The notes under the pieces were generated by a model. The model saw only the letters and a program-made list of their open reading frames with translations, was not told where the DNA came from and searched no databases. This document shows positions 42,764 through 51,731 of a DNA stretch of 64,000 nucleotides, piece by piece; the first letter of the stretch is position 1, and each line of letters starts with the position of its first letter. This DNA is from Paraburkholderia dioscoreae (GTDB lineage Bacteria; Pseudomonadota; Gammaproteobacteria; Burkholderiales; Burkholderiaceae): NCBI RefSeq assembly GCF_902459535.1, contig NZ_LR699554.1, forward strand, positions 2,790,001 to 2,854,000, written 5' to 3'. Both the position numbers and the translations under genes were made by a program.

Positions 42764-44143
42764 TTACTCCCTGGAATGGTCGCGCTGCGAGCGCGTGGTG
42801 TGAAGGGCCAGCGCGGCATCCACATAAGCGTGCGCCTGGCCGACGTATTGAGCCGGATCGAGCAGTTGCTTCAGACGCTCGAGCGGAAGATGTTCGGTCA
42901 CAGCCGGGTCTTCGGCAAGCACGTCGAAGAGCGTCCGGCCGTCGCGGATCGCGGCTTTCGACGCGCGCTCCACCAGATGATGCGCGTCGAGCCGGCCGAT
43001 GCTGTCGCCAAGCGCGAGCATGACCGCTTCGCCGAGAATCAGGCCGTGCGTGATGTCGAGATTGGCGGCGAGGCGCGCCACGTTCACGTTCAGTCCCGCG
43101 GCGATCTGTTCGATGTTGGCGAGCGCGCCGCCCGCGAGGCGCGCGAGATCCGGCAGCGCATCCCACTCGGCCTGCCAGCCGCCGAGCGCGCGTTCGTGCT
43201 CCTGCACCATGCCGGCGAACACCGTGGCGACCAGCCCCGGCGCACGCGTGGCGGCCGTCAGCACCGCCGCGCAGCCGACCGGGTTGCGCTTGTGCGGCAT
43301 GGTCGACGAACCGCCCTTGCCGGCCGCAGCCGGTTCGGCCAGTTCGTCGATTTCGGTTTGCATCTGCAGCGAGATGTCGCGCGCGATCTTGCCGAGCGTG
43401 CCGATCAGCATGCCGAACAGCGCCGCCGTTTCGGCAATGCGATCGCGCTGTGTGTGCCAGGGCAGCGTCGGCACGGCAAGGCCGAGTTCCTGTGCGAGCG
43501 ATTGCGTGACTTGCGGCGCGGCCTCGCGCAGGCTCGCCAGCGTGCCCGCCGCGCCGCCGAATTGCAGCACCAGCACGCGAACGCGCAGCGCGTCGAGCCG
43601 CTCGCGATGACGCAGCAACGCGTCGAGCCATTGCGCGAATTTGAGGCCGAGCGTGATGGGCAGCGCCTGCTGCAGCCAGGTGCGGCCGATCATGGGCGTG
43701 GCGCGATGCACGGCCGCGAGTTTCGCCACGGCGTTACAGGTAGATTGCAGGCCGCTGTCGAGCAGATCGAAGGTGTCGCGCAATTGCAGCACCGTCGCCG
43801 TGTCGATGATGTCCTGGCTGGTGGCGCCCCAGTGCACGTATTTCGACGCCTCGGCGTCGGCCGCCTTGACGCGCGCGGTGAGTTGCTTGACGAGCGGAAT
43901 CGCGAGATTGCCGCCGAGCGCGGCGTCGCGTGCGAGCGCGCCGGCATCGAGCTGATCGGCCTGGCAGGCGGCCTCGATCGCCGCCACCGCCGTATGCGGA
44001 ATCACTTCATGCCTGGCTGAAGCGCGCGCGAGCGCCGCTTCCACGTCGAGCATGCGTTGCAGCGTGGCACGCGGCGCCCAGATGTCGTTCATTGGCTGCG
44101 TGCCGCAAAGAAGGCCGGTCAGACGGGCGCTGGAGTCGAGCAT
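42764..44143 (-). CDS. pcaB: 3-carboxy-cis,cis-muconate cycloisomerase PcaB
   Basis: A 459-residue member of the fumarase/aspartase superfamily with the signature GGSSTMPHKRNPVGC near 285 and an N-terminal SARLTGLLCGTQPMNDIW. It cyclises 3-carboxymuconate to 4-carboxymuconolactone. It sits between pcaJ (49 bases before) and pcaD (5 bases after). The protocatechuate dioxygenase genes pcaGH that make its substrate are not in this window. Confidence 0.94.
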   Translation of the reverse strand: MLDSSARLTGLLCGTQPMNDIWAPRATLQRMLDVEAALARASARHEVIPHTAVAAIEAACQADQLDAGALARDAALGGNLAIPLVKQLTARVKAADAEASKYVHWGATSQDIIDTATVLQLRDTFDLLDSGLQSTCNAVAKLAAVHRATPMIGRTWLQQALPITLGLKFAQWLDALLRHRERLDALRVRVLVLQFGGAAGTLASLREAAPQVTQSLAQELGLAVPTLPWHTQRDRIAETAALFGMLIGTLGKIARDISLQMQTEIDELAEPAAAGKGGSSTMPHKRNPVGCAAVLTAATRAPGLVATVFAGMVQEHERALGGWQAEWDALPDLARLAGGALANIEQIAAGLNVNVARLAANLDITHGLILGEAVMLALGDSIGRLDAHHLVERASKAAIRDGRTLFDVLAEDPAVTEHLPLERLKQLLDPAQYVGQAHAYVDAALALHTTRSQRDHSRE

Positions 44144-44192
44144 GATGACGTGGATAGCCTGAGGTATCGAAAGTGAAAGCGCCCGCCGCGCG

Positions 44193-44852
44193 TCAGGCCG
44201 CGCGCGCCGCTTGCGTGCCGTCGATCAGCGGCACGCCGGTCAGCTTGTGCAATGCATCGAAATCGATGTCCGAGAAAATCTCGCGCACCACGAGGCCCTG
44301 ATCGGTGACATCGATCATCGCAAGGTCCGTATAGATGCGGTCGACGCAACCCACGCCCGTTACCGGGTAAGTGCATTCGGCGGCGATCTTGCTCTCGCCC
44401 TGCTTGGTCAGATGCTCCATCATGACATAGACCTGCTTCGCGCCGATGGCCAGATCCATCGCGCCACCGACTGCCGGAATCGCGTCGGGCGCGCCGGTGT
44501 GCCAGTTCGCCAGATCGCCCCCGGCCGATACCTGGAAAGCGCCGAGCACGCAAAAATCCAGATGGCCGCCGCGCATCATCGCGAACGAATCGGCGTGGTG
44601 GAAATAGGCGCCGCCCGTGAGGAGCGTGACGTGCTGCTTGCCGGCGTTGATCAGTTCGTCGTCTTCCTCGCCTTTGGCGGGCGCCGGGCCCATGCCGAGC
44701 AAACCGTTTTCGCTGTGCAGGAAGATTTCCTTGTCGGCGGCAAGGTGGTTCGCCACCAGCGTCGGCACGCCGATGCCGAGGTTCACGTAGGCGCCTTCGG
44801 GAATGTCCTGCGCAACACGCCGGGCCATTTCATCGCGGGTCAGTTTTTTCAT
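44193..44852 (-). CDS. pcaJ: 3-oxoadipate CoA-transferase subunit B
   Basis: A 219-residue beta subunit of a class-I CoA-transferase. YVNLGIGVPTLVANHL is followed by the catalytic Glu in LHSENGLLGMGPAP, then GGHLDFCVLGAFQVSAGGDLANW. With PcaI it moves CoA from succinyl-CoA to 3-oxoadipate. It starts at ATG 44852, 13 bases after pcaI. General 3-oxoacid (acetoacetate) specificity cannot be excluded from sequence, but the pca context favours 3-oxoadipate. Confidence 0.9.
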   Translation of the reverse strand: MKKLTRDEMARRVAQDIPEGAYVNLGIGVPTLVANHLAADKEIFLHSENGLLGMGPAPAKGEEDDELINAGKQHVTLLTGGAYFHHADSFAMMRGGHLDFCVLGAFQVSAGGDLANWHTGAPDAIPAVGGAMDLAIGAKQVYVMMEHLTKQGESKIAAECTYPVTGVGCVDRIYTDLAMIDVTDQGLVVREIFSDIDFDALHKLTGVPLIDGTQAARAA

Positions 44853-44865
44853 GTCGGTCTCCGGT

Positions 44866-45567
44866 TCAGGCTGCGGTGGCGGTGGCGGCGGTTTGGTGCG
44901 CCGCTTGCGGCACTTCGATCACGCGCTGCACGAAAATGCCGGGCGTGATGATCACTTCGGGATCGAGCGCGCCGAGCGGCACCACTTCCGACACCTGCAC
45001 GATCGCGGTTTTCGCCGCGCTTGCCATGATCGGCCCGAAATTGCGAGCCGTCTTGCGATAAATGAGATTACCCCAGCGATCGCCCTTATACGCCTTGATC
45101 AGCGCGAAGTCCGCATGCAGCGGCGACTCCAGCACATAGTGCCTGCCGTCGATCAGACGGGTTTCCTTGCCTTCGGCGAGCCTCGTGCCATAGCCGGTCG
45201 GCGTGAAGAAGCCGCCGATACCCGCGCCTGCCGCACGAATGCGCTCCGCGAGATTGCCCTGCGGCACCAGTTCGAGTTCGATCTCTCCTGCGCGATACAA
45301 CGCGTCGAATACGTATGAATCGGTTTGGCGCGGAAACGAGCAGATGATCTTGCGCACGCGCTTGGCCTTGAGCAGCGCCGCGAGGCCGATGTCGCCGTTA
45401 CCGGCATTGTTGTTGACGATGGTCAGATCGCGCGCGCCCTGTTCGATGAGCGCGTCGATCAACTCCGACGGCATGCCAGCCGTGCCGAACCCGCCGATCA
45501 TGACGGTCGCGCCGTCGTGCACATCGGCGACGGCCGATTGAAGTGACTCGAAAATCTTGTTGATCAT
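44866..45567 (-). CDS. pcaI: 3-oxoadipate CoA-transferase subunit A
   Basis: A 233-residue alpha subunit with DGATVMIGGFGTAGMPSELI, the CoA-binding GGFGTAGMP, LTIVNNNAGNGDIGLAALLK and PTGYGTRLAEGKETRL. It is the first gene of the pcaIJBDC operon and is read from a promoter region that holds tandem PcaR-like palindromes at 45711-45744. A LysR gene is divergent. The C-terminus is Ala/Thr-rich. Confidence 0.9.
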   Translation of the reverse strand: MINKIFESLQSAVADVHDGATVMIGGFGTAGMPSELIDALIEQGARDLTIVNNNAGNGDIGLAALLKAKRVRKIICSFPRQTDSYVFDALYRAGEIELELVPQGNLAERIRAAGAGIGGFFTPTGYGTRLAEGKETRLIDGRHYVLESPLHADFALIKAYKGDRWGNLIYRKTARNFGPIMASAAKTAIVQVSEVVPLGALDPEVIITPGIFVQRVIEVPQAAHQTAATATAA

Positions 45568-45710
45568 GTCGAATTTCCTTTTGGGGCGCTGCGTGCCGCC
45601 AGGCTGGCTGGGTTGAGGAGAGCGCTGGGCGGAACGGTCTCCGGGCCAATGCTGGCGGCTCGCCGGGTGGAGATGCGGGCTGGCGCCGTCGGTTGGCTCG
45701 CGTTGAATTT

Positions 45711-45744
45711 GTTCGTTATATGAACATGGATTCGTTTAGCGAAC
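45711..45744. promoter_or_regulatory. Tandem 15-bp palindromic sites upstream of pcaI (PcaR-like)
   Basis: GTTCGTTATATGAAC (45711-45725) and ATTCGTTTAGCGAAC (45730-45744) are two related imperfect palindromes 19 bases apart, followed by the palindrome GAACGTTC (45741-45748). They resemble the GTTCG-type motif bound by IclR-family PcaR/PcaU. They lie 144-177 bases before pcaI within the 381-base gene-free divergent region 45568-45948. Confidence 0.55.
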
Positions 45745-45901
45745 GTTCAGGCGATTATGGTTGCCCTCCGGGCCGCTTGTCAAGGCAGGGGATTCCCCTT
45801 AAGCATAGGTTTTGCCGCCCGCCGTGCGGGTTCGCCGCCGGATCGCAGGCTCGTGGAGAGCCCATTGCACTATGCCAAGGATCGATTATTCGGCTAACCT
45901 C

Positions 45902-45918
45902 TATCCACATACCGGATA
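45902..45918 (+). promoter_or_regulatory. Possible LysR box before the pca-linked LysR gene
   Basis: TATCC-N7-GGATA is a perfect inverted repeat containing the T-N11-A pattern of LysR sites. It lies 30 bases before ATG 45949, a position typical of autoregulation. Confidence 0.45.
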
Positions 45919-45948
45919 CCCTGAGCTCGCCTCACAGGTCATGCACGC

Positions 45949-46878
45949 ATGTCTGAAACAAACCTGGATCTGAATCTGATCCCCTACCTGGTCGCGATGG
46001 AAGACACGCGCAATGTCAGCCGCGCGGCCGAGCAACTCGGTGTGAGCCAGCCCCGCGTGAGCACCGCGCTGGGAAAATTGCGCGAATACTTCGAGGATCC
46101 GCTGTTCGTGCGCACGTCGAAAGGCATGGAACCCACGCCGCGTGCGCTCGCCATCCTGCCCGCCGCGCGCGACGCGCTGCTGCGCATCGAGAAAGGCATG
46201 CTCGACGTGCAGGAATTCAACCCGGCCACCAGCACGCGTACTTTCTCGATTGCGCTTTCCGACGTCGGCGAGATCGTGTTTCTGCCGCGGCTTCTGCAAC
46301 TTTTCGCCGAACGCGCGCCGTTCGCGAATCTGCGCTCGGTGACGCTCTCGCCCTCGCAGGTGGAGCGTGGGCTCGAATCGGGCGATGTCGACCTCGCCGT
46401 TGGTTATTTCCCCGATCTGTCGGGCAATAACTTCTTCCAGCAACGGCTTTTCACGCATCGATTCATCTGTCTGATGCGCACGGGCCATCCGCTGTCGAAG
46501 GCGCCGCTCACGCTGGCACAATATGTGGCGTCGGGGCATGCCGTGGTGCGCGCCGAAGGACGCAGCCAGGAAGTCCTCGAACACTATCTGGAGAAGAAAC
46601 GCATCAAGCGCCGCGCGGTGCTCGAAACGCCTCACTTCATGAGCCTGCCGTTCATCCTCGCGCGCACCGATCTGCTTGCGACTGTGCCGCACGCCATCGG
46701 CTTCGCGTATGTATCGGAGCACGCGTCGATCACGCTGGTCGAGCCGCCGCTGCCGTTGCCGCATTTCGATCTGCGGCAGCACTGGCATCGCAAGTTTCAT
46801 AACGATCCGCGCACGAGTTGGCTGCGCGGCGTGGTCGCCGAACTGTTCAACGACGCAATGGACGAGTGGCCCAAATGA
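45949..46878 (+). CDS. LysR family regulator, NodD/NahR-like, divergent from pca
   Basis: A 309-residue LysR-type regulator. The start NLDLNLIPYLVAMEDTRNVS and helix-turn-helix AAEQLGVSQPRVSTALGKLR fit the NodD/NahR/LinR branch, and PLFVRTSKGMEPTPRA follows. It is divergent from pcaIJBDC. It may regulate that operon, but it is not an obvious PcaQ, and the operator upstream of pcaI looks IclR-type, so another target is possible. Confidence 0.88.
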   Translation: MSETNLDLNLIPYLVAMEDTRNVSRAAEQLGVSQPRVSTALGKLREYFEDPLFVRTSKGMEPTPRALAILPAARDALLRIEKGMLDVQEFNPATSTRTFSIALSDVGEIVFLPRLLQLFAERAPFANLRSVTLSPSQVERGLESGDVDLAVGYFPDLSGNNFFQQRLFTHRFICLMRTGHPLSKAPLTLAQYVASGHAVVRAEGRSQEVLEHYLEKKRIKRRAVLETPHFMSLPFILARTDLLATVPHAIGFAYVSEHASITLVEPPLPLPHFDLRQHWHRKFHNDPRTSWLRGVVAELFNDAMDEWPK

Positions 46879-47015
46879 GCGTCGCGCAATCCGGCGCGCC
46901 CTGACAGCCAAAGGGGACATCGACCCGGCATGGCACGAAACATGGAACAATGGCCGCACTCATTGAACCCGCGCGCTCCATACAGGGTCGACGCGCGATC
47001 CCGGAGGAGCGACGC

Positions 47016-47654
47016 ATGACCAGCAGCAAGGCAAAGAAAAACAAACCCACAACCGCAACGGAACGTCCGAGCCGCGAGGAAGCCGAAGCAGCTGTTCGCG
47101 TGCTGCTGCGCTGGGCCGGCGACGATCCGGCGCGCGAAGGCCTGATCGACACGCCGGCGCGCGTGGTGCGCTCGTATGAGGAGTTTTATGCGGGCTACCA
47201 GGTCGACCCGCGTGAGATCCTTGCCCGCACCTTCTCCGAAGTGGACGGCTACGACGAGATGATCGTGCTGAAAGACATCCGCTTCGAAAGTTATTGCGAA
47301 CATCACATGGTGCCGATCATCGGGCGGGCGCACGTTGCGTATCTGCCGCAGCATCGCGTGGTCGGCATCTCCAAGCTGGCGCGTCTCGTCGATGCGTTCG
47401 CCAAGCGCCTGCAGATCCAGGAAAAGATGACGGTGCAGATCGCCGACACTTTGAACGAAGTGCTGCAACCCGCAGGCGTCGGCGTGATTCTCGAAGCCGC
47501 GCATCAATGCATGTCGACACGCGGCGTGCACAAGGCGGGCGTGACGATGGTCACCTCGCGCATGCTCGGCACGTTCCGCACGGATCCGTCCACGCGTCGC
47601 GAGTTTCTGTCGATCGTCGGCAATCCGGGCGTGGTGGCGGTCTCCAATACGTAG
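47016..47654 (+). CDS. folE: GTP cyclohydrolase I FolE
   Basis: A 212-residue enzyme that converts GTP to dihydroneopterin triphosphate, the first step of folate and pterin synthesis. Zinc ligands are Cys94 and His97 in SYCEHHMVP and Cys165 in QCMSTRGV. The conserved GRAHVAYLPQHRVVGISKLARL is present. GGAGGAG (about 47003-47009) supports ATG 47016. The N-terminal 20 residues are basic and variable. It is monocistronic between a LysR gene and a DedA gene. Confidence 0.94.
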   Translation: MTSSKAKKNKPTTATERPSREEAEAAVRVLLRWAGDDPAREGLIDTPARVVRSYEEFYAGYQVDPREILARTFSEVDGYDEMIVLKDIRFESYCEHHMVPIIGRAHVAYLPQHRVVGISKLARLVDAFAKRLQIQEKMTVQIADTLNEVLQPAGVGVILEAAHQCMSTRGVHKAGVTMVTSRMLGTFRTDPSTRREFLSIVGNPGVVAVSNT

Positions 47655-47792
47655 ACACGCTCGCCGGGCGCGAGCATGGCAGCGGTCAATACGGCGGGCA
47701 AGGTGCCGGCAAGCACGATGACGCCGTCAGCACTGGCCCGGCGCCAAATCCATCGAGTATCCTGAGCTAGCGGAATGGCGGACGACTAAAAA

Positions 47793-47850
47793 ACTCCGAA
47801 ATGGAGTGCCTCGGGTACACACTTTGCATCCCCAAGTAGAAACCCAAGGC
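47793..47850 (+). other. Two inverted repeats ahead of the DedA-rhodanese gene
   Basis: ACTCC-GAAAT-GGAGT (47793-47807) is followed at once by GCCTCGGGT (47808-47816), which pairs with ACCCAAGGC (47842-47850) apart from one G-T wobble. The pair could fold as two adjacent stems in the leader RNA. No known riboswitch was recognised. Confidence 0.35.
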
Positions 47851-47885
47851 ACGCCGGCTCAACCGCAAAAACAGGAGTCCCTCAA

Positions 47886-48932
47886 TTGGTAGAATTTCCG
47901 TCTTCGGCGGTATCGACCTGGGGCGGCGCGGTCGTGTTCCTCAACGTCCTGTTGACGCGCCTCGGCGTGCCGATCCCCGCAGTGCCCATGCTGCTCTTCG
48001 CGGGCTCCGCGATCGCCGCCGGCACGCTGTCCTTCTGGCCGATCCTCGGCGCCGCCGTGCTCGGCGCGCTGATCGGCGACGGCGCCTGGTTTACAGCCGG
48101 CCGCCTGTACGGCCGCAAGCTGATCGCCGCGTTGAGCCGGCTCTCGCCGGCCATCGATCCCAAAGTAGACAAGGCGCGCTCGCTATTCGAGCGCTTCGGC
48201 GTGCCGCTCGTGTCGATCTCGAAGTTCGTTCCCGGACTCGCGCTCATCACCCCGCCGCTGATGGGCACGACCGCCGTGGATGCCCGCATCTACGCGGTCT
48301 GGGATCTGGCCGGCGCCCTCGCATGGGGCAGCTTCTGGCTGCTTGGCGGCGCGGCCGCAGAGCGGCAGTTGCATATGCTGCTCGAGTTCGTCAAAGCGCG
48401 GGGCGGCACGGTCATCGACATTCTGCTGGCGGCCGCTCTGGTTTATCTCGCCTTCCGTTTGCAGCAACGGCGCCGCGAGCGCCGCCGTTTCGCGGATGCC
48501 GCCGCCGTTGCAGCAGCCGAGGCCGGCGGCGGTGGACGGCGCCGCATCGCGCCGCCCAAGGTGCTCGACGCCCGCCCGCAAACGCCTTCGCTCGAAGCAC
48601 CGCGCCGCATTCCGGGCGCGCTTGCGCTCGATCCGCACTCGCCGGAGCAGATCGACGGCGCCCTGCGGGCGCACGACACGGTGATCTATTGCATTTGCCC
48701 GGACAGCGCGACCGCGGTCGACATCACGCAACGCATGCGGCACAACGGCTATACGAGAATTCGCGCGCTGCGGGGTGGCCTCGATGCCTGGCAGCGGCGC
48801 GGCTTTCCGGTCGAACCGCTTGCACCGGCCGACGAACTGACCACCGGCAAACGTGCGCCGCAACCGTGCGGCGAAGCGCGCGGGGCGATCACGCTGCGCG
48901 GCTTCGCCCCGCGCAGCAGCCAAAGCACCTGA
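47886..48932 (+). CDS. DedA-family membrane protein fused to a rhodanese domain
   Basis: A 348-residue fusion. Residues 1-195 form a DedA/VTT membrane domain with an N-terminal segment (LNVLLTRLGVPIPAVPMLL) and a variant signature ISKFVPGLALITPP (111-124). A basic linker (RRRERRRF) leads to a rhodanese domain with the active loop YCICPDSATA (Cys269) and RALRGGLDAWQRRGFPVE. The start is TTG 47886: AGGAG at 47873-47877 is eight bases upstream, and no ATG or GTG fits. DedA proteins move lipids across the membrane; the partner rhodanese suggests a link to sulfur or redox. The specific function is unknown. Confidence 0.82.
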   Translation: MVEFPSSAVSTWGGAVVFLNVLLTRLGVPIPAVPMLLFAGSAIAAGTLSFWPILGAAVLGALIGDGAWFTAGRLYGRKLIAALSRLSPAIDPKVDKARSLFERFGVPLVSISKFVPGLALITPPLMGTTAVDARIYAVWDLAGALAWGSFWLLGGAAAERQLHMLLEFVKARGGTVIDILLAAALVYLAFRLQQRRRERRRFADAAAVAAAEAGGGGRRRIAPPKVLDARPQTPSLEAPRRIPGALALDPHSPEQIDGALRAHDTVIYCICPDSATAVDITQRMRHNGYTRIRALRGGLDAWQRRGFPVEPLAPADELTTGKRAPQPCGEARGAITLRGFAPRSSQST

Positions 48933-48966
48933 ACCACACCATTCGCGTTCCAGCCGGAGCCGCCAC

Positions 48967-50541
48967 CTACGACGGCGAGTCCTGCGGCATGGGACGCTCC
49001 GCCAACGTGTCCGAACTGACGCGATTGCGTCCGGCCGCCTTCGCGACGTAAAGCTGCCGATCTGCCGCGGCCAGCAAATCGAGCGCATTGGCGCCCCCGG
49101 CCGGTACACAGGTCGCGCAACCCACGCTCACCGTGACCGTAGCCGACTCGCCGCCACTGTGGATGACGTCCTGCCCTTGCACCTTGCGGCGAATCTTCTC
49201 CGCCACCTTGAGCGCGCCCTCGGCCGAGGTGTCCGGCAAGATCACGGCGAACTCCTCGCCGCCGTACCGCGCCACCACGTCGACCCAACGGCGCACCGCC
49301 GCCGAAATGCATTCGGCCACCGCGACCAGGGCCTCGTCGCCGCTCGCATGGCCGTGGGCGTCGTTGAATTGCTTGAAGTGATCGATGTCAATGAACAACG
49401 CCGACAGCGGTTGCCCACTGCGCCGCGCGCGCCGCCACTCTTCGTCGAGCCGGGTATCGAGCACGCGGCGGTTGCCGAGTCCGGTGAGCGGGTCGGTCGC
49501 GGCAAGACGCACCAGCGCCGCCTGCGCGCGCAGCTTGTCGCGCAACGCCAGCGACAACAGCCACGAAATCACCACGAATACCGCGCCGAACGTGAGCGTC
49601 AGCGCGGCGGTAATCCGGCTGCGGTGCCGCCACGGCGCCAGTACTTCGTCCACGGAAGGCGCGACCACGGCGATCAGCGGCGTGCGCGGCACGCGCGCGT
49701 AGGTGTACATGCGCCGCACGCCGTCCACGGCCGAATTCGCCACATACGTGCCCGCGTTATGCGCGGCCATGATCTGGAAGGTGGGCGACTTCGCGATGCT
49801 CGAGCCGATATCGCGCGGGGAAAACGGCTTACGCGCCAGCAGGGTGCCGTCGTCCATCACGATGAACACCGATCCTAGCCGGCCCGTATCGATCCGATCC
49901 AGCAGGTGCTGAAAATATTCGATGCGAATAGCCAGCAGCGCAACGCCGTCGAAGCTACCGTCGATTTCGTCGATGCGCCGCGTGAGACCGATGGAGAGTT
50001 TGCCGTCGCGCAGCCGCGAATGGAACGGGTGAGAGAAATACAGGCCCACGGCCGGGCTGCGTTGATGGACCAGGAAATAGTCGCGGTCCGCGAGGCTGAC
50101 CGCGGTATTGACGTCGCTGTTCTGCGAGGCGACGACCCGACCCTCGCGGTCGATCACATAGGCACCGCCCAGGTACGCCGCGGTTGTCGCGCGGTCGAAC
50201 AGCACCGCGCGCTGCACGTCGGCGGGCAACTTCCACGAGGCCGGGTTGCTCGCCCCGTCGGCCATTGCCTGCAAGGACAGGTCGTAGATTTCCACGTTGC
50301 GTTCGAGCTCCGTGGAAATGATCGCGACGAGGTTTCCCGACGTCTCACGCGCGTGATCGAGCGCATCGGCCCGGCCGCTGCTGAGCGTGAGCAGCGTCAA
50401 GCCTGCCATCGACACCGCGACCAGCGTGCCGGCCACGCCGACAAAAAACGGCTGGTTGCCCACGTATCGCGACACGCCGGCGCCATAGCCGCGTAATTTC
50501 TTGTGCAAGCGCCGGCGCAGCGAAAGCGTTTGATGTACCAC
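48967..50541 (-). CDS. Membrane diguanylate cyclase with Cache sensor
   Basis: A signalling enzyme of about 524 residues. It has a first membrane segment (FFVGVAGTLVAVSMAGLTLL), a periplasmic dCache-like region (about 70-300, with YVIDREGRVVASQNSD and FIVMDDGTLLARKPF) and a second membrane segment. The cytosolic GGDEF domain has the active motif GGEEF and an inhibitory RWVD site five residues before it. It should make c-di-GMP in response to an external ligand. GTG 50541 has GGAGG ten bases upstream; ATG 50574 would have its Shine-Dalgarno only one base away, so the start is uncertain. Confidence 0.88.
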   Translation of the reverse strand: MVHQTLSLRRRLHKKLRGYGAGVSRYVGNQPFFVGVAGTLVAVSMAGLTLLTLSSGRADALDHARETSGNLVAIISTELERNVEIYDLSLQAMADGASNPASWKLPADVQRAVLFDRATTAAYLGGAYVIDREGRVVASQNSDVNTAVSLADRDYFLVHQRSPAVGLYFSHPFHSRLRDGKLSIGLTRRIDEIDGSFDGVALLAIRIEYFQHLLDRIDTGRLGSVFIVMDDGTLLARKPFSPRDIGSSIAKSPTFQIMAAHNAGTYVANSAVDGVRRMYTYARVPRTPLIAVVAPSVDEVLAPWRHRSRITAALTLTFGAVFVVISWLLSLALRDKLRAQAALVRLAATDPLTGLGNRRVLDTRLDEEWRRARRSGQPLSALFIDIDHFKQFNDAHGHASGDEALVAVAECISAAVRRWVDVVARYGGEEFAVILPDTSAEGALKVAEKIRRKVQGQDVIHSGGESATVTVSVGCATCVPAGGANALDLLAAADRQLYVAKAAGRNRVSSDTLAERPMPQDSPS

Positions 50542-50666
50542 GTGCGCTTCGCCTCCTTCGCAGTTGATCCGCATGCCTCCCGCTTATGCGGATGCGCAGC
50601 CAATGTTGTTATTCGGATGCCAGTTGTGCCGTTTGGTTCGCGCATGCGTACGAGACGCGCGCTGCA

Positions 50667-51542
50667 TCACAGTTTGCGCAGCAGTCCCGCCGCCGCGCGC
50701 ATCCGCCGTTTGCGCTCTTTCCTGAGCCCCTGGAGCGCCGCGTCGGTATCGCCGACGCCAGCGCCAGCGAGCAGGGCAATATTGTCCCGCAGCAACATCT
50801 CGCTCGCGACCACGTCGTTCAGCGTACCGAATCGTTTCTGGATCTGTTTCAAACGTTTGAGGGTACGTTTGCGCCCGCCGCTCAGGACGGGTTCGAAAAA
50901 CTCGAGCAGATAGCGCAGCTTCTTTCCCGCCTTCCTGACATTGTGAAAGGCCGCGTAGTTGGATCGCTTCGCACGACGCGCGCGTTTCATCCGCTTCTTC
51001 AATGAACGCTCCGAAGCCGCCACACGCCGAGTGGCGAACTTGCGCAGCGGCATGCGCTCATGGGCGGTATTCAGCTCTTTGGACGCACTGGTCAAGGCTT
51101 CGCGTAGCAAGTGTTTGACGTCCGCGTTCGAGAGCGTTTCGCGGCTCGTTGCCAGCGCGCCGACGCGAGCATCCTGCAGTTTCGGCACCATGTCGCGCGC
51201 GCCGTTGCCTTCTTTCGTCAGCAATTCGATCAGGATGTCCCAGTCGCGCGTTTTGCCGGCAGCTGTGGCCAGATACTTATAAAGGTCACGTTGACGCGTA
51301 TTCTCGCCTTTATCCAGCAACGGCTCGAACGCCCACCACAGGGAACGCAAACGCCGCAGCGAGACGCGCAGTTTGTGCAGCGCTTCCGGCGACGCATCTT
51401 CGCGTACCGCATTCGCGTATTCGATCGCGTCGTCGACGAGAGGCGCCGCATAGGATGCGAAAGCCGTTTGCGCAGAAGGCGCAGCAGCGGATGGATCGCT
51501 GTTGACGGGCAATTTATCGGCTTTGCGGCTCTCACGTTTCAT
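50667..51542 (-). CDS. CHAD domain protein
   Basis: A basic, helical protein of 291 residues. It has the conserved histidines of the CHAD fold (EALHKLRVSLRRLRSLWW near residue 60 and FHNVRKAGKKLRYLLEFF near 205) and many Arg and Lys residues lining the expected pore. CHAD proteins bind polyphosphate and associate with polyphosphate granules. A phosphate transporter (52532-54118) and PPK2 (54216-55142) lie close by, which supports this role. ATG 51542 starts MKRESRKAD. Confidence 0.88.
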   Translation of the reverse strand: MKRESRKADKLPVNSDPSAAAPSAQTAFASYAAPLVDDAIEYANAVREDASPEALHKLRVSLRRLRSLWWAFEPLLDKGENTRQRDLYKYLATAAGKTRDWDILIELLTKEGNGARDMVPKLQDARVGALATSRETLSNADVKHLLREALTSASKELNTAHERMPLRKFATRRVAASERSLKKRMKRARRAKRSNYAAFHNVRKAGKKLRYLLEFFEPVLSGGRKRTLKRLKQIQKRFGTLNDVVASEMLLRDNIALLAGAGVGDTDAALQGLRKERKRRMRAAAGLLRKL

Positions 51543-51731
51543 TGAAGATCCCTGGATACACCGTCCTGACAGCCTAGCAAAAAAAGGACCTAACGGGTAT
51601 GCGCTCCGCAATTCATGGCCAGCACGCCGTGCAGCGACTATCTTTGACACATGCGACGATGACCTGCGGCGAACCGGCATCGCGATCCACGTCGGCGCCG
51701 TCAGCAAACGAAACTACTGTCAGGAGGTTGT

